DNA from: Nitrospiraceae bacterium UBA6898
GTDB taxonomy: Bacteria > Nitrospirota > Thermodesulfovibrionia > Thermodesulfovibrionales > UBA6898
Direction: 5' to 3'
Assembly: GCA_002448975.1 (NCBI GenBank)
Contig: DKBO01000229.1
Location: forward strand, 7,163 to 19,889
Length of the DNA stretch: 12,727 bases
Every line of letters starts with the position of its first letter. Position 1 is the stretch's first letter. Of the stretch, positions 7,248 to 12,727 are shown piece by piece. The translations under genes were made by a program, and so were the position numbers. Below the pieces are notes generated by a model that was not told where the DNA came from, did not search any database, and worked only from the letters and a program-made list of their open reading frames with translations.

Positions 7248-7640
7248 CTATCTCTTGGAGAACTGGAAGCGTTTCCTCGCTCCGGCGAGACCGTATTTCT
7301 TCCTCTCCTTTTCCCGCGGGTCCCGTGTCAGAAACCCTTCTTTTTTCAGCTTGCCTTTCATATCAGCATCCATCCGGGTGAGCGCTCTCGATATGCCGTG
7401 CCTGATAGCTCCGGCCTGGCCGGTAAGTCCTCCGCCGTCCACCTTTACCGTGATGTCATGTTTGCCCGTCACGCCGACAAGCTCGATGGGCTGCTTGATG
7501 ATCATGCGGAGCGTCTCGCGGTTAAAATAGTCGTCAAGGGATTTGCTGTTCACCGTGATCTTGCCGGTCCCCGGTCCGAGGATTACCCGCGCAACAGCGT
7601 TCTTTCTTCTTCCTGTCGCGTTATATTTGATCTCTGCCAT
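7248..7640 (-). CDS. rpsI: 30S ribosomal protein S9 (uS9)
   Basis: Small-subunit ribosomal protein whose C-terminal tail reaches the P-site tRNA. The 130-residue protein is the usual bacterial length and shows the family signatures: TGRRKNAVARV near the start, GGGLTGQAGAIRHGISRAL in the middle, and the basic end RKKYGLAGARKRFQFSKR with its terminal K-R. The Shine-Dalgarno AAGGAGA overlaps the rplM stop codon, and the intergenic gap is 10 nt, so it is translated with rplM. An intrinsic terminator follows. Confidence 0.98.
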   Translation of the reverse strand: MAEIKYNATGRRKNAVARVILGPGTGKITVNSKSLDDYFNRETLRMIIKQPIELVGVTGKHDITVKVDGGGLTGQAGAIRHGISRALTRMDADMKGKLKKEGFLTRDPREKERKKYGLAGARKRFQFSKR

Positions 7641-7650
7641 TGATTCTCCT

Positions 7651-8076
7651 TTACTGCAGTATTTCCGGGGCCTGGGCCTTATGCGGGTGTTCGGCTCCCT
7701 TGTAAACTTTCAGCTTCTTGAGCATCTGCTTGCCGAGGGTGTTCTTCGGGAGCATGCCCCATACCGCCTTTTCGATGATCTTTTCCGGGGTCTTCTCCAT
7801 CATGCTCTTTGCGGTCTGCGCCTTGATGCCGCCGATGTATCCGGTATGATGATAGTAGACCTTGTTATCCAGCTTTCTGCCGGTCAGCCGTATCTTGTCG
7901 GCATTGATGACGACAATAAAATCTCCGGTGTCGACGTTCGGCGTGAACACAGGCTTATTCTTGCCTCTGAGATAGGTGGCAATCTTTGTGGCAAGCCTGC
8001 CGAGTACAGCGTCCTTGGCATCGACGACATACCACTTGCGCTCGATCTCACCTTTTTTTGCAAACGGGGTCTTCAT
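7651..8076 (-). CDS. rplM: 50S ribosomal protein L13 (uL13)
   Basis: Early-assembling large-subunit ribosomal protein that binds 23S rRNA. The 141-residue protein matches bacterial L13 length and carries the core motifs RKWYVVDAKDAVLGRLATKIA, GDFIVVINADKI, the YYHHTGYIGG stretch and AVWGMLPKNTLGKQMLKKLKVY. It is the first gene of the rplM-rpsI pair. The ATG at 8076 has only a modest purine-rich site (GGTAAGAAGC) in front of it. In E. coli this operon is autoregulated by L13 at its leader; nothing in this leader lets me assert the same here. Confidence 0.98.
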   Translation of the reverse strand: MKTPFAKKGEIERKWYVVDAKDAVLGRLATKIATYLRGKNKPVFTPNVDTGDFIVVINADKIRLTGRKLDNKVYYHHTGYIGGIKAQTAKSMMEKTPEKIIEKAVWGMLPKNTLGKQMLKKLKVYKGAEHPHKAQAPEILQ

Positions 8077-8116
8077 TCTTGCTTCTTACCTTTCTTCCTG
8101 AAAATGTGAGTTAAAT

Positions 8117-8146
8117 AAAATAATAGAATCGAAGGGAAAATGTCAA
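8117..8146 (-). promoter_or_regulatory. Probable sigma-70 promoter of rplM-rpsI
   Basis: On the minus strand TTGACA (8146-8141) is a perfect -35 box. An AT-rich -10 region follows with two candidate hexamers: TATTTT (8122-8117, spacer 18) and TATTAT (8125-8120, spacer 15). It sits in the 83-nt gap between glyS and rplM, about 40-70 nt before the rplM start. Transcription start would fall near 8110. Confidence 0.6.
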
Positions 8147-8159
8147 TATTTTGTGGGAA

Positions 8160-10247
8160 TTATGACTGAAACTTTGTGAAATCCGCCACCGGGGCAATGG
8201 TTTCCCAGACATCCCGGAGAAGGGAAAGCCGGTTTGTCCTGATCTCTTCCTTTTTGTCCATGACCAGCACCTTGTCAAAGAAGCCGTTGACCGGTGACGT
8301 CATCGGCAGTATCGCCTTCAGCGCTGCAGAGAAATCACGACTATCGAGTGCGGGCTGGAGAGCCTCTCGTGCACTGGCTACTGCAGCATACAGGTTCTTT
8401 TCTTCATCCTGCAGGAGGAGGGAAGTCTGTACCGGCGGCAGGACGGTCTTCGGGACGATATTATGCACCCGCTTGATGGCAAGAAGGAAAACAGGGAAGG
8501 CAGCTTCCTTTTGCGCAACTGCCAGAGCATCCATCCTTGCGGTGATGCTCTGCAGGGGATTACCGAAGGAAAGGTGCATGACTGATCTGATGATATCCTG
8601 CGGGTAGCCCGCTGCAGAGAGGATGAAATCGGTCCGCTGAGACATGAAGTTCATAATATGTTCCATGACCGTTCCGGGAGACTTGACCTGCTTCATATTT
8701 CCGAGGGCAAAATCAAAGATCTCCGACAGGCTGAACGCATATCCGCGGTCCAGCAGGATCGAAACGATGCCCATGGCCTGCCGTCTCAGGGCAAAGGGGT
8801 CTTCCGAACCGGTAGGAATAAGATTGATACTGAAGAACGATGTGATGTTATCGATTTTGTCTGACAGGCTCACGATGGCGCCGACCTCTGACTGCGGGGT
8901 CCTGTCGCCGAAGCTCTTCGGCAGGTACTGCTCTTCCAGTGCATCGGCGACCTCCCGGTCCTCCCGGTCATGTCCTGCATAGTACTTTCCCATGATCCCC
9001 TGGAGCTCGGGGAATTCCCTTACCACGCCGGTTATCAGGTCGGCCTTTGAGAGTCGTGCAGCCCGTATGGTCTTTTCCCTGGCAGCAGGAAGGATCTTTT
9101 CCGCAAGATATCCCGCGATGGCTGCGATACGGTCAGTCTTTTCAAGAAGGCTTCCAAGCTCATCATGGAATGTGACATCGGCAAGCTTCTCTATGCGCTC
9201 AGCAAGAGGCTTTGCCGTATCCTCGCTGTAGTAGAACTTTGCGTCATCGAACCGGGCCTTGATGACCCGCTCTGCACCTATCCTGACGTTCTCCGCGTTC
9301 TCGGCCTTGGTGTTGCTTACGACGATGAAACTGTTCGTCAGGTTCCCTGCTGCGTCCCGGACTGCAAAATACTTCTGATGGTCCTTCATGACAGTAATGA
9401 GCAGTTCTTTCGGCAGCGTCAGGTATTCCCGGTCAAAACTGCAGAGCACCGGGACCGGATATTCTACGAGGAATGTGACGGTCTCCAGCAGTCCCTCGTC
9501 AGCAACGATTTCCCTGCCCGAGTTCTGCAGGAGCTGCGTCATGGATTTCACGATCAGATCACGTCGCCTGTCCTGGTCGAGAACCACGAAGTTCGTTTCA
9601 AGGAACTGCCTGTAGGCTGCTATATCCCTGATCGGAAAAGCCGCAGGCGAGAGAAACCTGTGGCCCCTGGTCTGATTGTCGCTTCTCAGTCCGTCGATCC
9701 CGAAGTCGATCTTTTCATGGCCTGACACGGCGAGGATCCAGACTATCGGTCTCACAAAGGCCATGGAGCCATTGCCCCAGCGCATGGATTTCGGAAAATG
9801 CAATGACAGGACTATCTTCTTCAGGATGTCGGGAAGCACAGCTTTTGTTTCCGCGCCTTTCTCTTCCATGACGGCAACGAGATATTCTCCCTTGCCTTTC
9901 TGCTTTACCGAGAGTTCTGAGACCGGAAGGCCAAGTGACGCTGCAAACCCTGAAGCAGCCTTTGTAGGTCTTCCCTGGTCATCAAAGGCGGCCTTCTTAG
10001 CCGGTCCGAATACCTCTCTGACCACATCTTTCTGTGTCTCCGCAATGCCGGTCACGGTCAGCGCAAGCCTTCGGGGTGTTGCATAGACCGAGATGTCCGC
10101 ATGATCCACCCGGAACTCCTCAAGGGTCTTTTCTGTAAGTGCCTTGAGGTCCCTGATGGCATTCGGCAGAAAACGGGAAGGGATCTCTTCCGTGCCGATC
10201 TCCAGGAGAACAGAAGCCTTCTCCGGCGTCTCCTTGCCGGTGCTCAT
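8160..10247 (-). CDS. glyS: Glycyl-tRNA synthetase beta subunit
   Basis: Beta chain of the bacterial alpha2beta2 glycyl-tRNA synthetase, which provides tRNA recognition. The 695-residue length is close to the 689 of E. coli GlyS. Typical stretches are LLLEIGTEEIPSRFLPNA-like sequence at the N-terminus, YATPRRLALTV, FPKSMRWG, ETVTFLVEYPVPVLCSFD and FVVVSNTKAENAE-like sequence, and QYLPKSFGD followed by ALRRQAMGI. The C-terminus is the helical anticodon-binding (DALR-like) region. The ATG at 10247 overlaps the glyQ stop in ATGA, so the two chains are translationally coupled. No terminator is visible before rplM, so some readthrough into rplM is possible. Confidence 0.98.
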   Translation of the reverse strand: MSTGKETPEKASVLLEIGTEEIPSRFLPNAIRDLKALTEKTLEEFRVDHADISVYATPRRLALTVTGIAETQKDVVREVFGPAKKAAFDDQGRPTKAASGFAASLGLPVSELSVKQKGKGEYLVAVMEEKGAETKAVLPDILKKIVLSLHFPKSMRWGNGSMAFVRPIVWILAVSGHEKIDFGIDGLRSDNQTRGHRFLSPAAFPIRDIAAYRQFLETNFVVLDQDRRRDLIVKSMTQLLQNSGREIVADEGLLETVTFLVEYPVPVLCSFDREYLTLPKELLITVMKDHQKYFAVRDAAGNLTNSFIVVSNTKAENAENVRIGAERVIKARFDDAKFYYSEDTAKPLAERIEKLADVTFHDELGSLLEKTDRIAAIAGYLAEKILPAAREKTIRAARLSKADLITGVVREFPELQGIMGKYYAGHDREDREVADALEEQYLPKSFGDRTPQSEVGAIVSLSDKIDNITSFFSINLIPTGSEDPFALRRQAMGIVSILLDRGYAFSLSEIFDFALGNMKQVKSPGTVMEHIMNFMSQRTDFILSAAGYPQDIIRSVMHLSFGNPLQSITARMDALAVAQKEAAFPVFLLAIKRVHNIVPKTVLPPVQTSLLLQDEEKNLYAAVASAREALQPALDSRDFSAALKAILPMTSPVNGFFDKVLVMDKKEEIRTNRLSLLRDVWETIAPVADFTKFQS

Positions 10248-11119
10248 GACTCGCTCCTCAGCAGCGGAAAGCCCATCTCTTCACGCTGCCGGTAATAGCC
10301 TTCCGCAGCCAGCTTTGCGAGGTTTCTTACCCGGGCGATGTATTTTGTCCTTTCGGTCACGGAGATGGCCCCTCGTGCATCGAGCAGGTTGAAGAGGTGT
10401 GAACATTTGAGACAGAACTCATAGGAAGGAATCACTAGTCCGAGCCCGTTCATCCGGATAGATTCTTTTTCGCAATCCTCAAAATGCCGGGCAAGCAGTT
10501 CGGCATTTGCATAGTCAAAGTTATATTTGGACCCTTCCACTTCCGTGATGTGATGGATGTCGCCGTAACAAAGCTCTTTGTTCCACGCGAGCTGATATAC
10601 ATTGTCAACGCCCTGAAGGTACATGGCAATGCGCTCAAGGCCGTAGGTGATCTCGAGCGACACGGGTTTCAGGTCGATACCTCCGACCTGCTGGAAATAG
10701 GTGAACTGTGTCACCTCCATACCGTCCAGCCAGACCTCCCAGCCAAGTCCCCAGGCGCCGAGTGTCGGAGATTCCCAATCATCCTCAACAAACCTGATGT
10801 CATGTTTTGTCGGGTCAACGCCGATCGCCTCGAGACTTTCGAGATAGAGTCCCTGGCAGTCCGCAGGGGAGGGCTTAATAATGACCTGGTACTGGTAATA
10901 GTGCTGAAGCCGGTTCGGGTTTTCGCCGTACCTTCCGTCAGTCGGCCTCCTAGAAGGCTCCACATATGCTGTTTTCCATGGTTCCGGTCCGAGGACCTTG
11001 AGGAATGTCGCAGGATGGAAGGTGCCGGCTCCTACTTCAATATCATATGGCTGGAGCAGTACGCAGCCCTTCTTTGCCCAGAAGGTGTTCAAGGTGAGTA
11101 TAAGATCCTGGAAATGCAA
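10244..11119 (-). CDS. glyQ: Glycyl-tRNA synthetase alpha subunit, TTG start
   Basis: Catalytic class II aminoacyl-tRNA synthetase chain that activates glycine. The 291-residue protein follows the GlyQ pattern: FQDLILTLNTFWAKKGC, QPYDIEVGAGTFHPATF, LGPEPW, AYVEPSRRPTDGRYGENPNR, LGAWGLGWEVWLDGMEVTQF and CLKCSHLFNLLDARGAIS. The start is TTG at 11119, because the conserved N-terminus begins there and GGAGG (11130-11126) lies 6 nt upstream. The only nearby ATG (11123) is in another frame. It is the first gene of the glyQ-glyS pair and has a divergent promoter region in front of it. Confidence 0.96.
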   Translation of the reverse strand: MHFQDLILTLNTFWAKKGCVLLQPYDIEVGAGTFHPATFLKVLGPEPWKTAYVEPSRRPTDGRYGENPNRLQHYYQYQVIIKPSPADCQGLYLESLEAIGVDPTKHDIRFVEDDWESPTLGAWGLGWEVWLDGMEVTQFTYFQQVGGIDLKPVSLEITYGLERIAMYLQGVDNVYQLAWNKELCYGDIHHITEVEGSKYNFDYANAELLARHFEDCEKESIRMNGLGLVIPSYEFCLKCSHLFNLLDARGAISVTERTKYIARVRNLAKLAAEGYYRQREEMGFPLLRSES

Positions 11120-11143
11120 ACATAACCTCCGTCGTGAAGAAAA

Positions 11144-11173
11144 ATCTTAAATAATGGTCGGGCGTTTTGTCAA
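11144..11173 (-). promoter_or_regulatory. Probable sigma-70 promoter of glyQ-glyS
   Basis: On the minus strand, TTGACA (11173-11168) is followed after 18 nt by TAAGAT (11149-11144), a 4/6 match to the -10 consensus. A start near 11137 would give a short leader of roughly 18 nt carrying the GGAGG site. That leaves no room for a T-box riboswitch. Confidence 0.65.
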
Positions 11174-11402
11174 TGCGCACGGCGAATACCGCGACGCTCT
11201 CCAGGAGATCGGTAGCGCATGGCGGCGTTCCCCGGCACCATGCAGAGATGCCGCTATGATTTCCGAGGGAGAGGCGCATCATAAGCATGAATATGACGAG
11301 GCAGGCCATTGCCGCAAGGACGTTTCGCCTTTTTCCCGGTTGCCATAATCAGAGCGGAAAGCCGGACGGAACGTTGAAGCGATAAAATAACACCGGGAAT
11401 CG

Positions 11403-11411
11403 TGCTATAAT
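11403..11411 (+). promoter_or_regulatory. Extended -10 promoter of the vorB-like gene
   Basis: TGCTATAAT is a perfect TATAAT preceded by TGn, the extended -10 form, which can work without a good -35 box; none is seen at 17 nt. The -10 ends 33 nt before the ATG at 11445. Transcription would start near 11418, so the longer frame beginning with TTG at 11421 would be almost leaderless. Confidence 0.6.
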
Positions 11412-11444
11412 CACTCGAAATTGGAAGAACGGACGACGAGTAGG

Positions 11445-12512
11445 ATGCCAAAAAAGAAGATGCTTCTGATGAAGGGGAATGAAGCGCTTGCCGAGGCAGC
11501 GATCCACGCAGGCTGCCGCTTCTATGCGGGATATCCCATAACCCCCCAGAACGAGATCCCCGAATATTTGTCTCGGAGAATGCTCGAGGTGGAAGGGATA
11601 TTCATACAGGCGGAGTCGGAACTGGCTGCGGTCAATATGGTCTACGGCGCAGCTGCTGCCGGTGCGCGCGCTATGACGTCTTCGAGCAGCCCCGGCATCA
11701 GCCTGAAGCAGGAGGCCATATCCTTTTTGGCCGGCGCTGAACTGCCCGCCGTGATCGTGAACATCCAGCGGGGAGGTCCGGGTCTCGGTAATATCACGGC
11801 GAGCCAGGCAGACTATTTCCAGGCGGTCAAGGGGGGAGGCCACGGCGACTACCACTGCATGGTCTTTTCACCGTTCAATCTTCAGGAAATGTGGGATCTA
11901 ACCATGCGCGCATTTGACAAGGCTGACCAGTACCGGACTCCGGTCATGATTCTCGGTGACGGTGTTGTCGGCCAGATGATGGAACCCTTTCATCCGACAC
12001 CCTACAAGCGACCGCGGCTGCCGAGGAAGAGCTGGGTGCTGAACGGGGCAAAAGGCAGAGGGCCCCGCGTCGTTCGCTCGCTCTGCATGGGGACGGGCGA
12101 ACTGGAGCAGAAGAATCTTCTGCTCCAGAAGAAATATGAGCTCATGAAGAAGCAAGAGGTTATGTGCGAAGAGTATGATACGAAGGACGCCGGATTGATC
12201 GTCGTTGCCTTTGGTATCGCGGCAAGGATCGGGCTCTCGGCGGTCAAAGAACTCCGGAAGGAAGGCAGGAAGATCGGCCTGTTCAGGCCCATAACCCTTT
12301 TTCCTTTTCCGGCAAAGCAGATTGCAGCCCTTTCGGGAAAGGGCAGGCGCTTCATGGTCATTGAAATGAACGCGGGGCAGATGGTTGAAGATGTCAGGCT
12401 GGCGGTGAACGGCAAATCGGATGTCCTGTTTTACGGGCGCCCCGGCGGAGTTGTCTTTACGCCGGAAGAGCTCTACGGGAAGCTTAAGTCAGCGTATCGT
12501 AGACGCGGCTAG
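11445..12512 (+). CDS. vorB: 2-oxoacid:ferredoxin oxidoreductase alpha subunit, VorB-like
   Basis: Subunit of an anaerobic ferredoxin-dependent 2-oxoacid oxidoreductase (2-oxoisovalerate or 2-oxoglutarate type), which converts a 2-oxoacid plus CoA to acyl-CoA, CO2 and reduced ferredoxin. The 355-residue protein shows the alpha-chain N-domain: LLMKGNEALAEAAI, GYPITPQNEIPEYL (29-42), SSSPGISLKQE (80-90), and RGGPGLGN (109-116) followed by QADYFQAVKGGGHGDY. The C-terminal transketolase-like domain ends with FRPITLFPFP, ALSGKGRRFMVIEMNAGQMVEDVRLAV and YGRPGG. ATG 11445 was chosen because family proteins begin at about this point; TTG 11421 would add eight unconserved residues. The ribosome site (GAG, AGG just before ATG) is weak. 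No TPP-binding partner, ferredoxin or gamma gene is adjacent: upstream is divergent glyQ and downstream a convergent gene. Substrate specificity cannot be read from this chain alone, so the symbol is provisional. Confidence 0.88.
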   Translation: MPKKKMLLMKGNEALAEAAIHAGCRFYAGYPITPQNEIPEYLSRRMLEVEGIFIQAESELAAVNMVYGAAAAGARAMTSSSSPGISLKQEAISFLAGAELPAVIVNIQRGGPGLGNITASQADYFQAVKGGGHGDYHCMVFSPFNLQEMWDLTMRAFDKADQYRTPVMILGDGVVGQMMEPFHPTPYKRPRLPRKSWVLNGAKGRGPRVVRSLCMGTGELEQKNLLLQKKYELMKKQEVMCEEYDTKDAGLIVVAFGIAARIGLSAVKELRKEGRKIGLFRPITLFPFPAKQIAALSGKGRRFMVIEMNAGQMVEDVRLAVNGKSDVLFYGRPGGVVFTPEELYGKLKSAYRRRG

Positions 12513-12727
12513 GCCGGTTTCAGCTTTTCGAACTCTTTTCTGAAATGCTCCAGCGTTTCCTCGTCGTATATGCAGAACTCAACAGCACTGAGGCTGCTGG
12601 AGGAATGTTTTTTCAGAAAGTCCCGCGATTCACGGACAAGGATCTTGGCACAGCGGTCCTTGGGAAAGCCAAAGATACCGCAGCTGATAGCAGGAAAGGA
12701 TATGCTGCCGAGCTTCTTTTCTGAGGC
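12509..12727 (-). CDS. Macro-domain (ADP-ribose-binding / O-acetyl-ADP-ribose deacetylase-like) protein, C-terminal part
   Basis: A minus-strand frame runs in from the right window edge and stops at TAG (12511-12509), giving the last 72 residues. The segment LGSISFPAISCGIFGFPKDRC is characteristic of the second ADP-ribose-binding loop of macro domains (usual form: S-I-A-F-P-A-I-S-T-G-I-Y-G-F/Y-P). It is followed by the expected helix (AKILVRESRDFLKKH), strand (AVEFCIYDEET) and terminal helix. Such proteins bind or hydrolyse ADP-ribose derivatives. The N-terminal half, including the first loop, is outside the window. The stop codon overlaps that of vorB on the opposite strand. Confidence 0.85.
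   Translation of the reverse strand, partial: ASEKKLGSISFPAISCGIFGFPKDRCAKILVRESRDFLKKHSSSSLSAVEFCIYDEETLEHFRKEFEKLKPA

Larger units (their letters stand above)
11120..11444. other. Divergent intergenic region between glyQ and vorB
   Basis: These 325 bases hold no gene I can support. They contain a minus-strand promoter for glyQ (11144-11173), the glyQ Shine-Dalgarno (11126-11130), and an extended -10 promoter for the + strand gene (11403-11411). The middle, about 11180-11370, shows no RNA gene, repeat or clear operator to my reading. Confidence 0.6.

Noticed and set aside
7053..7643. + strand open frame across argC start, the terminator and rpsI
   Set aside because: It runs through an intrinsic terminator and is fully antisense to rpsI, a conserved ribosomal protein gene.
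11120..11170. T-box riboswitch in front of glyQ
   Set aside because: The inferred leader is only about 18 nt, and no specifier stem, T-box sequence or terminator/antiterminator pair is present.
11043..11309. Minus-strand 88-codon frame upstream of glyQ with a hydrophobic N-terminus
   Set aside because: It has no ribosome-binding site, overlaps the start of glyQ in another frame, and would span the glyQ promoter. No family is recognisable.

Overview
The window looks like a chromosomal segment from an anaerobic or facultatively anaerobic, menaquinone- and ferredoxin-using bacterium of moderately high G+C. The gene complement (respiratory formate dehydrogenase with an NrfD/HybB-type membrane subunit, 2-oxoacid:ferredoxin oxidoreductase subunit, alpha2beta2 glycyl-tRNA synthetase, the order rplM-rpsI-argC) would suit Nitrospirota or Desulfobacterota-like lineages. 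That placement is inference from gene content, not from any search.

Layout. On the + strand, 1-4298 is a formate dehydrogenase operon: the catalytic molybdopterin subunit (N-terminal part outside the window), the 4-cluster iron-sulfur subunit with a C-terminal membrane anchor, and an NrfD/HybB-like integral membrane quinone-reactive subunit. After a 76-nt gap holding a strong 12-bp hairpin come two genes that overlap by 14 nt: a secreted DsbA-like thioredoxin-fold protein (4375-4968) and a di-heme cytochrome c peroxidase/MauG-family protein (4955-6025). From 6090 to 11119 everything is on the minus strand: glyQ-glyS (4-nt overlap), then rplM-rpsI with its own promoter and an intrinsic terminator, then argC just past that terminator. 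A divergent promoter region (11120-11444) separates glyQ from a + strand vorB-like 2-oxoacid:ferredoxin oxidoreductase alpha subunit. A partial macro-domain gene enters from the right edge on the minus strand, its stop codon overlapping that of vorB.

The most notable item is the DsbA-like gene. Its active-site codon, where relatives have the first Cys of CxxC, is an in-frame TGA (4528-4530). It gives the motif U-P-H-C, with an N-terminal signal peptide before it and a normal thioredoxin-fold remainder after it. Directly downstream is an 8-bp hairpin with apical loop GGUCC, whose GGU starts 19 nt after the TGA, the spacing found in the E. coli fdhF SECIS. I interpret this as a selenocysteine-containing periplasmic thiol oxidoreductase. 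An ordinary gene caller would truncate it to a leaderless fragment starting at 4540 or miss it. The neighbours suggest a periplasmic redox module: formate oxidation feeds the menaquinone pool, and the Sec thioredoxin-like protein and the di-heme peroxidase are translated together downstream.

Other points: glyQ most likely starts at TTG; vorB has no adjacent TPP-binding partner; and argC lies behind the ribosomal-protein terminator without a clear promoter of its own.
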